Shown one piece after another: positions 31,281 to 42,349 of a stretch of DNA of 64,000 nucleotides. The stretch comes from Prillingera fragicola (Eukaryota; Basidiomycota; Tremellomycetes; Trichosporonales; Trichosporonaceae), in the NCBI GenBank assembly GCA_002335605.1, contig BEDY01000011.1, positions 434,001-498,000 on the forward strand, read 5' to 3'. Every line of letters starts with the position of its first letter. The stretch's first letter is position 1. The position numbers and the translations under genes were made by a program. The notes beneath the pieces are model-generated. The model worked only from the letters and a program-made list of their open reading frames with translations. It was not told the origin of the DNA and made no database searches.

Positions 31281-33194
31281 TTAAGCGACGACCTTGAGGC
31301 CCAGCGACTTCTCGAGACGCTGGAGCGCAAGCTTGGCCGTCAGCACGGTCTGCCCCAAAGACTCACCTCGAGCGTCGGCCTGTCCATACTGAACGTGACA
31401 CGCAGGAATCCAGGCGTGTGGTAGTGGTAAGACCCGCCCATGCCCTGCAAACGTCAGCCACCTCTCTCCCTCGCGCGCGACTTGCAACCATGACACCGTC
31501 GTGAATAGCCTGCAGCTGGATCGGCTTTTCGTCCTCAAACGTCTTGACATTCAGCGCATCGCGCGCATCGATCATCATAAAGTGTCCAGCATTGCTGGGG
31601 ACAGGCTTGCAGCCGCGCTTGGTGAACCAATCGGCCATAAAGGTGCGGGACTCGCCGAGGAGACGACGGTTGTTGGTAGTGAAGCGTGTAAATGCCTCTT
31701 TGTCGTTGATCAAGTGGGAGATGAGGGCATCGGCTGGTGACGAGACTGCAAAGTTAGTGAGAGGTGCGGGAGGACAGGCTTACTCTTGGCCAAGAAGCCC
31801 GTGTGCGTGAGTGTGCGCATTACCATCTTGTTGTGCTGGGAGATGATGGCGCCGAGGCGGAAGCCATTCACACCAAAGCTTTTCTAGTTAGTATAGCCAA
31901 ACACCCATGCTCACTCCTTGCTAAAACTGTATGCGACTAGATGTCAGCGTGATCAATACCCAAGTACTAACTGTGAAGTCGACTCCTGTTGAACGGCTTG
32001 CCAGTCTCCTTCTCAACATCGACGCTGAGCATGCTAATGAACGGCGTCGCGTCGGGGAGGTCTGCACGTCAACACTGCGCTTGTCAACATCGACTCACCA
32101 GGGCAATCGAACACGCTGAGCGCGTAAATCTCATCCGAGATCAAGTGCAAGTCATGCTTTTCAGCAAACTGTGCGTACGCCAGCAGCGTTTCACGGGGGT
32201 AGGCGACACCATATGGGTTCTGGGGGTTGCAGAGAATCTGGCGTCAGCCACAGCGAGACGCGATCACTTACAATAACGCGAACGTTGATACCCTCACGAC
32301 TGGCAGCCTCCAACGCCTGCTCAAACCGTTCCAGCGACTTTGGGCTGAGACTCTCTTCCTCGGGAATAGCGACATGGACAATCTTGGCGCGAGAGCGCGA
32401 AGTCATGTTGGCGTCAAAGCCATTGTAGCTGCCATGTCAACGCAGCCCCATCACAGCGAGACACCTACTGAGGGCCGGCAATAAGGACTCCCTCGCCTTC
32501 ATCAGCCAGAACGTGGAGGAGCTGGTCGAGGGCGCCAGTCGCGCCATTGGCACCGATAACGTCGTCGGGCTTGACCTCCTGGAGTGGGGCGAAGTTTCTG
32601 ACATCAGCTCACTGCGTGTAGAAAGTGCTACCCACTCATTCCACATCTTCGCAACGGCCGTGTTGTACCGAGTACTGCCCTGGGCCTGGTTACCGTACGC
32701 CAGGTCGTTGGGGAGCAGAGCATCCCTCATGACCTTGCCAAAGTACTGCCCATTAGAAAGCACCTCGACTGCAAACTCACGTCAAGGTACTCTTTGGTCT
32801 GCAGCGAGTTCTCCGCAATACCACTGCCTGTTAGCCACACCCTGCCGAGCAGCAACGTACATGTTGATCACGCCATCCGGGTTCAACTCCTTGTCGTACG
32901 CTAAAGGTCAGTCATGCCCACCTGTACCGCTGACTCACTCGTGCGGAGAATCCAGTCAAGCATCTCATACAGCCGGTGCGTGGGGTTGGCCTGGGCACGC
33001 TTACTGATCCGCGGGCCACTGTAGGTGCTGACTGCCTCGTCCCAGTCGCCTTCGAGGGCGACGTTCAGCCGCGGGTTGCGCGGAGACGGGGTCGGTGCCG
33101 CTGTGGGCGCGTCGGCTTGCGGCTTGGAGGCATGGGCTGTGCCGTTTGAGACGTCGAGACCCGAGACTGCGTTGGTGAGGCTGTTGAGTGACAT
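31281..33194 (-). CDS. ACC-synthase-like class I/II aminotransferase
   Basis: Thirteen exons (32939-33194, 32861-32900, 32781-32823, 32636-32745, 32469-32597, 32272-32428, 32099-32237, 31972-32061, 31915-31936, 31784-31878, 31489-31745, 31367-31444, 31281-31331) give 488 residues. Spliced motifs: GVINIGIAENSLQTKEYLD, DDVIGANGATGALDQLLH, ILCNPQNPYGVAYPRETLL, DLHLISDEIYALSVFD, and the PLP Lys in SFSKDFGVNGFRLGAI (K328), which sits on a 22-base exon. This is the 1-aminocyclopropane-1-carboxylate synthase-like group of fold-type I aminotransferases. In fungi most such proteins do not make ACC; some are secondary-metabolism aminotransferases or C-S lyases. The GT of intron 11 (GTTGCA) is a weak donor. 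Every junction keeps frame and family sequence. Confidence 0.88.
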
Positions 33195-33656
33195 TACGCG
33201 AGATGTAAGAGGTGTGAGGTGAGAGCAAAGAGTAAAGTGCGCGGGAAGAGGCAGTAGCGATGGATGCCGAGTGTGCTAGGCCGGCGTTAGCCGAGTTGTG
33301 ACGCCAGTCTCCCACGGTGGACATGACATGGTGAGGTCAGCATCTTTGGTAGTGACAAGGACGTCTTCTTGCAACCTCTCTTATTCCATGATGTTGCTGC
33401 TCCCTTCCCCCGACAGTGTCGTGGGGGCCTACCACCCTGGTATATGACCATGAAGTCTCACCTTCCTCAATGTCACAGCCAACACTCGGCATCTCAACCA
33501 ACTGATCCAAATGCTGCCAGCCATAGGCTGCACGCAATGCGCGCTCACCGTTGCCTGTCGTCGGTCTCACCGAGTTCATAGATCACTATAGCCACAGGAT
33601 ATGAATTTGGTTGCTCTGGACTACATGATTGGATCCACAGTGACAAACAACAACAA
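33195..33656. other. Intergenic span, promoter of the ACC-synthase-like gene
   Basis: About 460 bases upstream of the minus-strand aminotransferase and downstream of the next F-box-like gene. No gene or clear element seen. Confidence 0.45.
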
Positions 33657-34922
33657 CTAGATCTCGTCCTCCAGCAACTCCAACCGTAACTGCTCCTCTG
33701 AAATCATCCCCGCATATCCCGCCTCACTGACAAACCTGAGTCTAGCTTCAACAACCTCCATCGCCCCCCGTTCCTCGTACCATGGCATTCGCTCAGCGCG
33801 CTCGGCAATCCAGCCCCTCATAGCCTTCTCCAGCCCGTCCTCCAGGGCTGCTCGGAACACCCCATTCTCGTCCCCTCCATCAGCCGCCACAGCACTGAGC
33901 GCAGCAGAGAGCACGCGCGCGAGCTGCTCAACGCCGACAAAGGTGACATCCGCGCGCCAGAGGTTGTGCGCAGCCTCATCAATGAGCAAACGCAGCACGC
34001 CCCGCATCGGCATGCCCGTAGCCGAGACGAGGGGAACAGGGGGTGTCGACCGCCAGCCCTCTGCAATGTGGTGGGTACACCTGCACGTCTTGCCGGGCAC
34101 CCCGGGTGTGCGCGGGGGACGAAAGAGGTAGGTGATGCTCTTTGTGCGTGGGTTGAAGTCTGCCTCTCTCAGTGCGCAGGATGTGCGGGCCGCGTCGAGA
34201 TAGACGTTTACCACCACGCGGGACGCGGCGGGGAGGAGGGACATGTCCCTCTGCAGACCCGCGTGGGCTAGGTCGAGATACGTGATGAGCGTGGCTAGCC
34301 GCGGGAGGGTGGTGCGCGGAGCTGGGGGTCTGGCGGAGTGTTTGTTCGGATCACGATCCGGAAGATCTCGAGTACGTGGTCTGCGCAAGGAGGAGTAGGC
34401 TGTGTGCTGGTACGAGTGGACGTATTGGAGGAGCTGCGCTGGGAGGTGGCCGTGGGTCGGCTGGGGTGGAGGGGGCGTGTACAGTGCCGATGGCTCGGGG
34501 GGGAGTAGGCGGAGGACGCGCAGGTCGTCGAGTGGGATGGACGTGTCAAAGTGCATCAGCGCATAGTCGCTCCCGCGGACAGAGAGGACGCGAGTGCGAC
34601 GGCCTTCTGCGGCCAATGGTGCATCGGCTCGCACAGGAATCAGACGCGAGTCCGGGGTGGCGATGAGCCATCGTGAGTGACGTAGTCTAAACTCCCACCA
34701 TTCGTCTGCTGCATCACGACGTTTGGAAGTCTCGGGATCTTGGTGGAGCGTGGTGTGGTCGAGGAAGTGGGCGTCAATGTGGGCTCGGAGCGTGCGGGAG
34801 GCATTGCGCAGTGAAAGCAAGGCTGGGTAGCTGGCTTGGTCGAGGATGGCGTCGAGGAGATGCGGGAAGCAGCCTGGGTCGAGCACAACGTCGCCTGCTC
34901 GAGGGAGGCTAGACCGGGACAT
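33657..34922 (-). CDS. F-box-like family protein
   Basis: Single exon, 421 residues. VLDPGCFPHLLDAILDQASY plus LLSLRNASRTLRAHIDAH form the shared N-terminal block, and LRFVSEAGYAGMISEEQLRL is the shared C-terminal block. The middle is Pro-rich around 150-200 (TPPPPQPTHGHLPAQ), then holds a patch RPPRTPGVPGKTCRCTHHI and a conserved-looking TFVGVEQLARVL. Compared with siblings it is the most diverged copy, with FPHL for FPHI and MISEE for VGEE. The function is unknown; the N-terminus fits a weak F-box. The Met at 34922 is the only start upstream of the FPHL block in frame. Confidence 0.75.
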   Translation of the reverse strand: MSRSSLPRAGDVVLDPGCFPHLLDAILDQASYPALLSLRNASRTLRAHIDAHFLDHTTLHQDPETSKRRDAADEWWEFRLRHSRWLIATPDSRLIPVRADAPLAAEGRRTRVLSVRGSDYALMHFDTSIPLDDLRVLRLLPPEPSALYTPPPPQPTHGHLPAQLLQYVHSYQHTAYSSLRRPRTRDLPDRDPNKHSARPPAPRTTLPRLATLITYLDLAHAGLQRDMSLLPAASRVVVNVYLDAARTSCALREADFNPRTKSITYLFRPPRTPGVPGKTCRCTHHIAEGWRSTPPVPLVSATGMPMRGVLRLLIDEAAHNLWRADVTFVGVEQLARVLSAALSAVAADGGDENGVFRAALEDGLEKAMRGWIAERAERMPWYEERGAMEVVEARLRFVSEAGYAGMISEEQLRLELLEDEI

Positions 34923-35712
34923 TGCCTGGTCGATGCGTGGGTAATGGAGGAGAGACAGGTTGTAGTTCTCTCACACCTGTTAATGAGTCAATGGAACGTT
35001 GGGGCAATGGACAGATGCAGCGGCGGCTTGGGGGCGAGACAGAAGCCTACCTTGTGTGTTGTGTGTGCTCGATGCGGCCATGGACGTCAAGGTCTAGACC
35101 ATGTTGTGCCAAGATGAGCAAGATGGCATCAACAAGGACCAAGATGGACACTGGCAAGGATGGATGCTGCTTGAGCTAAATCACTATCAGATCATGACGA
35201 CATTTCTTCCCGAAGTTAATCCATCCATCAAGTCAGCCACAGACAGCGACCAGCGCCATCCTTGTCGAGCATCTCTCATGCTTGGCACTGTGAATATTAT
35301 ATTCAGACACCGCTGCTTCACCCTGCAGCCCCTGCGGCTGCAGAGATTGAATTCGAGCAGCGCAGAGATGTTTCGTTCAGTAGGCACAATCTGGAACGAT
35401 CAGCTCTTGTACCCATTTCCAACACGCATTTTCCACTTTACAAGTCAGTACAGCGTCCCGCAGAGTATAATTAGCCCTCGCTCCTGATAATCAGTTGCTC
35501 TCAATTCCATAAACCTCGGCGTCCTCGCCGTCAGTAAGATGTAGATCACGGGTAAACCAACTAGCCGCATTGCTCCGACGAGCTCACCGTTCAACCTCCA
35601 CCCATGTTCATTGATCGACAGCTCATTCGGTCCATCCAACATTGTCCTCCGCATCTCCACTCCGGCCCCTCCAACCTCCCTACTTCCTACTTCCACTAGC
35701 TGCTTCACCACG
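34923..35712. promoter_or_regulatory. Divergent intergenic region
   Basis: About 790 bases between the minus-strand F-box-like gene and the plus-strand hypothetical gene. I see no gene; the region should hold both promoters. Confidence 0.45.
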
Positions 35713-36480
35713 ATGAACGATCCGCAGCAAAACATCCACCTCCAAACCTTGATAACCGCATCGGTCAACGCAGCGGTCGACCAGCGCATGATTATTCTGC
35801 TCCGCAAAATCGATCAACTCAGCAACCGTGTCGACTCCCTCGAGCGCCGACTGGAAGCCGCAGGCGTAAAGGGCAGGATCAGTCCGGCGCAGAATTCCAC
35901 ACCGAGTCTGGAGGAGCAGCAACGGTGTGTACTCTCTTTTTTGCGTTCCGATGGCACCGCAGATGCTGACCCATGTGCTAGGCGATGGAACCTCGCGTTG
36001 ATGGGAATGGGAACACCGCCGATCCCCGGAGGACCAGGGCTGCAGCAACAGTCTCAAAACCATCAGCAGAACCCATGGGCACAGCACGGTGTCGAGCCTC
36101 CATTGCAAGTAAGTTCTTTGATGGCCGACACGATCGTCGACTCGGCAGCTTCGCCGCTGCAGTCTCATCCGCAAGCGCGCTTATGCCACCCCGCGGCGCC
36201 CCGCCTCCCGGTCCTCAGTCACTGACGACCCCAGCCCTACTCCACCCTCCAGACCTTTCCGCAACTGCAACAACACATCAAGACCCAGCCGCACTCCCCG
36301 ACTTCAGCCCAGGCCGCAAGCTCGCCTTCGGGCGTCGCGGCGCTGTCGCAGAAGAGTTTACAGACTGTCAAGGACGAGATCGAGTATCTCGGCATCTATG
36401 TGCCCGAGCATGAGCGGGAGGACGAGCATGCGCTGAGGATTAGGCATGCTACGGCTCTGATGGGCAAGCACAAGGAGTAG
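35713..36480 (+). CDS. Hypothetical coiled-coil, Gln-rich protein
   Basis: Exons 35713-35924, 35982-36108 and 36235-36480 give 194 residues. Residues 1-60 predict a coiled coil (LLRKIDQLSNRVDSLERRLE). A Gly/Gln/Pro-rich middle follows (GLQQQSQNHQQNPW), then a charged helical tail (SLQTVKDEIEYLGIYVPEHE). The second intron (36109-36234) removes a frame break and leaves a long Gln-rich reading into the tail, which I take as the true frame. The first intron (57 bases, in frame) could also be retained. I recognise no family. A coiled coil plus Gln-rich stretch is common in transcription or RNA-associated proteins, but nothing here is specific. Confidence 0.55.
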
Positions 36481-37339
36481 GAAAGGCGGAGCTGGGCTCT
36501 CGGGTAGTTGAGATGGGTATGGCGCGCGGTGAGGCTGTTAAAATTGTTATTGTATAATGTTATTCACTCTAGATTTAGGTTCCAGGCCACGCGCTTGGCC
36601 TAGCTTCTTGCCATGCCTGCCCTGGTCGGCAGAGTAGGACTGCTCAGCCTGAACAAGGCGTCACTGCTCGCGGCTTGGAGTTGCCCGCAACTGTTCCTGT
36701 GTTTCTTGAGGCAATTCGGCGGACCTCGCTACGAGCCAGGTCAGGCCACACATGCCACGCTCCTCCTCAACTCAATGTAGCTCGAGGTCATCGAGACCAC
36801 ACAAAGTGCCGAGCACCACGTACAGCTGCTCAGCAGCAAGAGCTGGTATCTCATACACAGAGGCCGACTTGACATGCACCGATAGAATCAGTCGGCTGAC
36901 CTCACTGGGTGAACGGAGACTGGCCAATGTCCGTGCGGTTACTAGAATCTCGGCTCTCGGCCCGCCCTAAGCCAGGTCCTCGCGTATTCAGTCATCCAGC
37001 TGATGTTCTCTCGCTTCTCTGCCTGCAGGCTTGGCCTTGTAATCGCAGTGCCTTGCTGCTGCTGCTGCTGCGCGACGGAAATTGGGTGCAGCCGAGTCAT
37101 ACCCCACCGGCTACTACCTGGTGCGTGTCCGGGAGGCAACGGCCAGCAACGGCGAGTGTTCCAAAGCAAGATGGCCGCTTGCGTGGGAGTTGGTGTTGCT
37201 TTCGTATCGAGATTGTTCAAGTGGGCTGCTGTGGGATTGATCTGTTCACATCAAACACTCGCACATGTCATCAGCATAGTCATTCACACGCCGTGTAACA
37301 TCAGTATCACGCATCAGCATTTCAACCCACACATTGAAG
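36481..37339. other. Intergenic span upstream of the amidohydrolase gene
   Basis: About 860 bases with short, overlapping frames only. I see no gene or clear regulatory element. Confidence 0.45.
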
Positions 37340-39084
37340 ATGAGGGTCTCTATCGCCCGGCTGTTCAAGAACGCCCGGATCTTCACCGGCGTTGAGGGAG
37401 ATGATGAGCTGCACAATGCCATGCTCGTCAAGGATGGCAAGATCGTGTATGTCGGCACGCTCTCAGGCGCAGAGGAGAAGAGTGGGGTGAGTCCGCCCCA
37501 CCCTTGGCTTATCTGCAGCACGAAGCTAACCCAACGCAGCACATGGTCAGGATCACCGACCTGAACGACGCGCTGGTCCTGCCGGGCCTCATTGACGCGC
37601 ACGCCCATTTGATAATGTTTGGGAGCTCTCTTTCCAAACCCTCGGTCATGTCCAAGGACGTGGCGGCAGTGCAAGAGATCCTGCGGAAGGAGGCAGCAGC
37701 CAAGCCCGACGCCAAGATGGTGCTCGCCCAAAGTTTCCTGTTCGACGCTCTCGGCAAGCGCCCTCACCGCACCGACCTCGACGCCGCCGTCCCAGACCGG
37801 CCAGTATTCATTGACTCGGCCGACTTGCACTCGTGCTGGATGAACAGCGAGGCTCTCGCAGCCATTGGTGTCACAAAGGATACCAAGGACCCCGAGGGAG
37901 GCGAGTTTGAGCGCGACGCCGACGGAACCCCTACGGGCCTCGCCAAGGAGACGGCTGTCATGGAGCATGTGTGGCCGTACATTGCGTCCCAGCTGAGCTT
38001 GGACGACCGGCTAAAGCTGCTCAAGAATGTGTTCAACGCGTTCCTCCAGACTGGCGTCACAGGCGCGGTGGAAATGGCCTTGACGGAGGATGACCTCGAG
38101 GGGCTCGAGCAGTACTACCGCCTAGATGGGGGCAAGCTCCCTATCCGGGTGTCTGCTCATTGGATTGTGAAGCCTGGGAACGACGTGGAGGGGCAGGTGA
38201 AGAAGGCAAAGGAGCACTCGGACAGGCTGGAAAAGGAGGGCGCGGGGCCGTGGCTCCGGGTGGTTGGGATCAAGATCATCAGCGACGGTGTAGTCGACTC
38301 GTGTACAGCCTACCTCAAAGAGCCATATACGAATGGGGCTCAACCCGGGCCAATCTGGTCACTGGACCAGCTCAAGAAGGTTGTCACGTTGGCCGACAAG
38401 CTCGACCTCCAGGTTGCAATCCACGCGATTGGCGACGCAGCTAGCGACCAGGCCCTCGAAGCCTTTGAGGCCGCCTACGCTGCCAACGGGGACAAGCCCT
38501 CCCGACGCCACCGTATGGAGCACCTGGAGTGTATCATCACCGAGGATATCCAACGCCTCACCAAGCTCGGTATCACGGCCTCTCTCCAACCAGTGCACGC
38601 CGACCCAGTCTACTTTACCAACTGGCGCGAGCAGCTCAACGACAAGCGTGCCGACCGCGCGTTTCCTTGGAGCGAGTTTGTCAAGGCAGGGTCAAAGATT
38701 GCCTTCGGCTCGGACACGCCTACTGCGCCGCACCACACGCTCCCCAACCTGTACACGGCCACGACACGCCGTTCTGCTCTCGACCCTAAACGCAGGCCAC
38801 CCGGAGACGAACGCACCTTGTGCCTCGACAGGCATGTCTTCAAGCTTGCGCCGAGTATCCGCAACTACACGTGGGGCGGCGCGTACAGTGTCCGGCAGGA
38901 GGACGAAGTTGGCACGCTCGAGCCAGGCAAGAGTGCTGATTTCTGTATCCTGGCTGTGGATCCGTTCAAGAACGGGGTCGACACGCTGAGGCAGGCGCAG
39001 TCTGCGGTGATGCAGACTTGGATTGGTGGCGAGGTCAAGTGGAAGAGGGCTGGGATGGGAGGGCGGGGCAGTGGGTGTGTGTAA
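37340..39084 (+). CDS. Amidohydrolase_3 / YtcJ-like metal-dependent hydrolase
   Basis: Exons 37340-37486 and 37540-39084 give 563 residues. It opens with a beta-sandwich (LFKNARIFTGVEGDDELHNA, VKDGKIVYVG) and has the metal motif GLIDAHAHL at 65-73, KIISDGVVDS, a H in AIHAIGDAA, HRMEHLECI, and SDTPTAPHHTLPN, then the closing EVGTLEPGKSADFCILAVD strand. This is the Amidohydrolase_3 (YtcJ/AepA-like) family of TIM-barrel hydrolases acting on N-acyl or cyclic amide bonds; the substrate is unknown. The start at 37340 (MRVSIARLFKNARIF) has no signal peptide. A decayed copy of the same family lies at 22.9-23.15 kb. Confidence 0.9.
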
Positions 39085-39293
39085 GACGCGCAACAGTGTA
39101 TCCTATGGACAGGTTGTATGGAAGAAAAAGAACAAGTAGAGGGTGGATACAACTGACACGAGGCAGGGATGTACATCTCACCACCACCCACACCAACTCG
39201 TTCTTGTTGTTGTCCACTCACTCTCTCACACTCATTTCTACACATTCTGCCTCTTGATACCTTACTTCTAGCTCCCTGGACACTCGAGTCACC

Positions 39294-40574
39294 ATGCCCA
39301 TCACCGACGGTCTCAACTCTCTCGCCGAGGCTCTTCCCGCTATGGAAGAGTCAGCTGCTGCTCCCTCCACGTCCGAGGCGGCCCACAACGTCGCCGACAA
39401 CGAGAAACCTGCCACTGCTCATGAAGACACGATGCTTCCAGTTCTCCCAGCTGCGTCAAACACGCCCCGCGTCACTCTCGACTACTCGGTCTTTCCCCAC
39501 ATTATTGATCTCGTGATTGCGCATAGCACCCGCGCGTCTCTTATCCCTCTTCGCCTCACTTGCAAGTACTTTGACAAACTCGTCGCCAGCCACTACAATA
39601 CCCACTACGTGGTCCACCTCGCCACCGAGCATGTTCCCGCCCGGCCCGACGACTATGACACTTGGCCGGAGACGCTTTCCTCTGAGGAGCGCAATCGCCG
39701 CGTCATGCAAAATCTCACCTGCAAGACACTCCCGACTCCAGCCGACACTGGCTTTGACCGCGCCATCCACTGCTCGGTCGGTCACCACCCACCAGGCAGT
39801 GTTTCGGACTTTCAGCACATGCGTGTGCTTGATATTCACGAGATGCCGGAGCCCGAAATGCTCGCTTTGTGGAAGCATCTAATCGTCGTGTTGAAGGAGA
39901 CGAGCAACAAGTTCGATGGTCCCCAGATCGTCCGCCTCTGCAACGTTGACGAAGACCACTGGGGCGGCCAGCTCTCCATCGAAGCACCCACGGTCGTCAT
40001 CTTCCTGCCCACCTCTAATCAGATGTGCTCCATGCTGGGCTGGAACGATATGCTCACCATTCCACCCACTGGTGTTGATAAGCTCGTCATCAACATGGCA
40101 GTCATCGCGGACGGTCCGGCGGGCCTGCCCGCTTTTATCAGCCTCATGCACATTTGTCTCTTCTTCCGCATTCCCGAGGCCCTCAAGGAAATGGTCATTA
40201 TCGTTACTCCGGTCAGAAGCGGCACGCCAGCCTGCACCGGAGAAGGTATCGTGAAGACCTGCTGGATCGAGGCGATTCTGGAAGCTGTAAACCGCGGCAT
40301 CACCCACACCAAGTTTACCATTGTCGACTATCCCAGACACTCCATTCTCGACTTTCTTCGGCAGCTGCTTGGCCGTCTCTGCCAAAAGCACCTTGAGGTC
40401 ACGGACGACGATCGCAAAAACCGCACCGTTTCAGAGGCATTCGACGTGGCGTTCATGCGCCAGAAAGACCATTTGCGCGGCATGGTGATGACCGGGGTCC
40501 GCTTCCATACCCTCGAGCAGTATGCTGCGGAAGTTGGCGCCGAGCAGTTCAAGCTTGAGACGGTCGAGTTCTGA
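39294..40574 (+). CDS. F-box-like family protein
   Basis: Single exon, 426 residues. After a 60-residue Ala/Ser/Glu-rich leader, TLDYSVFPHIIDLVIAHSTR and SLIPLRLTCKYFDKLVASHY form the shared N-terminal block. The C-terminus is FHTLEQYAAEVGAEQFKLET. The middle keeps MRVLDIHEMP, KTCWIEAIL and TKFTIVDYPR, which align by eye with its downstream neighbour at 40930 (TRASL, HIMELII, LDLHYMP-like spacing). The two are a same-strand pair 355 bp apart, probably a tandem duplicate. The function is unknown beyond a weak F-box-like start. Confidence 0.78.
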   Translation: MPITDGLNSLAEALPAMEESAAAPSTSEAAHNVADNEKPATAHEDTMLPVLPAASNTPRVTLDYSVFPHIIDLVIAHSTRASLIPLRLTCKYFDKLVASHYNTHYVVHLATEHVPARPDDYDTWPETLSSEERNRRVMQNLTCKTLPTPADTGFDRAIHCSVGHHPPGSVSDFQHMRVLDIHEMPEPEMLALWKHLIVVLKETSNKFDGPQIVRLCNVDEDHWGGQLSIEAPTVVIFLPTSNQMCSMLGWNDMLTIPPTGVDKLVINMAVIADGPAGLPAFISLMHICLFFRIPEALKEMVIIVTPVRSGTPACTGEGIVKTCWIEAILEAVNRGITHTKFTIVDYPRHSILDFLRQLLGRLCQKHLEVTDDDRKNRTVSEAFDVAFMRQKDHLRGMVMTGVRFHTLEQYAAEVGAEQFKLETVEF

Positions 40575-40929
40575 AGCCGTTGCTATTGTGGGCCAGTCAT
40601 AGTACGATGCAGTATGCCATGTGTTGCGCGAGAGGTGCAGGAGCACGAGACAGAACTGGTCCAGATGTCTGACTTGGGGAAGAGTATGAGAAGGAGGTTG
40701 CACGCGACAAGTATGTGCTGGAGCCTATCCATTAAGAGTCGCCTTTTCTGTGTGTCTGTAGATTGCCTGCATCCCTTGGGATAGATCAGAAGATGAGAAC
40801 ACTGAGGTGGGAGCTGAGAAGGAGCCTCGATCCTCTGGTGGCACGGTGGAGGTCTCGTGTCCTTGTCATCTCTCACACTTTCTTTCTCTACCACACTCCT
40901 TCATCCACACCGCTCTACACCTCCTCGAC
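40575..40929. promoter_or_regulatory. Spacer between two F-box-like paralogues
   Basis: 355 bases with the 3' end of the first paralogue and the promoter of the second. The last 70 bases are a CT-rich tract, as is also seen before the upstream paralogue (39190-39260). No gene seen. Confidence 0.5.
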
Positions 40930-42090
40930 ATGGCCAATCCACTCTCCACAAGCACCAGCTCTGAAAGCCTCGGCCGCGTCACCGTCACCATTCCGCACAC
41001 GGCCTTCCCACACATCATGGAGCTCATTATTCGCTATGGCACACGCGCGTCGCTATCCGGTCTCCGGCGCACCAGCAAGCACTATAACTCCCTCATTACA
41101 AACATGTATGACTCGCATATCTCTTTCCACAGCTTTGGGAGTGACCGCGTACTCGATGAGGACTCGACGTCCGAGGCTTGGATCTATGACCGTGATCTCA
41201 ATGACCAGCAGCTCGCCCTGCACCCACTCTCGCCCTTTGGTGACCGCGTCCTGCACTGCAACTACAACCACCCACCTCCCACAGGCCATGCTTCCTGGAA
41301 ATCGTCTCTCCGGATCATTGACCTTCACTACATGCCGCACTTGGACGGCCTCACTACGTGGAGCTGCATCCTGCACAATCCGGACACGAAGGTGACAGAG
41401 CCACAGTCTCCCTCGTCCGGGCTGGAGGTTCTCCGCCTCCTCCACGTCAACTGCCATGGGTGGCAAGGCAAGGTCCCATTCCCAGCGAAGACACTCATTG
41501 CCTTTCTTCCTACCTCAGTGCAGCCCTACGGCTGGAAGGGTTTGGTGCAGAGTCTGTTGCCGCCGCGAGGCGACCGCGTCAACAAGCTCGTGCTCCACTT
41601 TGCGGTAGAGGAGCCAGCAACAAAGGCCTATATCGAGCACAACCACACGCCATTCCTCACCACCTTTGCCACCTCGGTGCAAGAGATCGTCATCATTGCA
41701 AGCTACTTCAAGCATCCCCGCCCCAAGATCGCGACATGCGGTGAGCCAAAGTCGACCTGGGTCAACCACCTCCTTTACATTATCCGCCGCCACATTGCGA
41801 CTGCTACCATTACACTTGTCAATTTCCGCAAGGCTGGCCAGAACGCGTTCAGCACCTTGGCGGCTGGAGTCATTGGTGAGCGATTCTTTACCGAGGACGA
41901 GAGGAGGAGGCTGGGCGGCGTGCAGCTTGACACGATCACGTCTGAAGAGGCAAATGAGATTCACGCCGTGGCAACGCGAGACTACGAACAGATCCACAGG
42001 CTCGTGAGCAAGATGAGGTTTTTGACCTTTGACGAGTATGAGAGCGAGGTGGGGAAGAAACAGTTCCTGTTGGAGACTGTTCAGCACTAG
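40930..42090 (+). CDS. F-box-like family protein
   Basis: Single exon, 386 residues from the Met in MANPLSTSTSSESL. TIPHTAFPHIMELIIRYGTR and SLSGLRRTSKHYNSLITNMY form the shared N-terminal block, and MRFLTFDEYESEVGKKQFLL is the shared C-terminal block. The middle has LRIIDLHYMPHLDGL, LRLLHVNCHGWQGKVPFPAK and TFATSVQEIVIIASYF. It is closest to its neighbour at 39294 in order and length, which suggests tandem duplication. The frame is open further upstream, but only without an ATG and without family similarity. The role is unknown; a Skp1-type adaptor is possible. Confidence 0.78.
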   Translation: MANPLSTSTSSESLGRVTVTIPHTAFPHIMELIIRYGTRASLSGLRRTSKHYNSLITNMYDSHISFHSFGSDRVLDEDSTSEAWIYDRDLNDQQLALHPLSPFGDRVLHCNYNHPPPTGHASWKSSLRIIDLHYMPHLDGLTTWSCILHNPDTKVTEPQSPSSGLEVLRLLHVNCHGWQGKVPFPAKTLIAFLPTSVQPYGWKGLVQSLLPPRGDRVNKLVLHFAVEEPATKAYIEHNHTPFLTTFATSVQEIVIIASYFKHPRPKIATCGEPKSTWVNHLLYIIRRHIATATITLVNFRKAGQNAFSTLAAGVIGERFFTEDERRRLGGVQLDTITSEEANEIHAVATRDYEQIHRLVSKMRFLTFDEYESEVGKKQFLLETVQH

Positions 42091-42349
42091 CAGCTGCAGA
42101 CTTGGGGGGACTGTGGTTACTTTTTGAAGAGCCTGAACGAGCGCAAGGAGGGCAAAGGGACTAGTGGAAGACCTCAGCCTCAGCTGAGTTGATGTATAGC
42201 AGTCCCGCTCTGAGCAACGTCACCTGTGGAGCGGCGAGGCTGTCAGCGCGTGAGTCAGTTCACTGCCCGCTTTACTTAGTGTATGTCTTTCATTCAGCTG
42301 CTACTAACTTGACACTGTTCGCATCTATAGGTATCCCGCATACTGTCGC

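Noticed and set aside
32100..33200. Plus-strand frames opposite the ACC-synthase-like gene
   Set aside because: No motifs; the minus strand gives a continuous aminotransferase over 13 exons.
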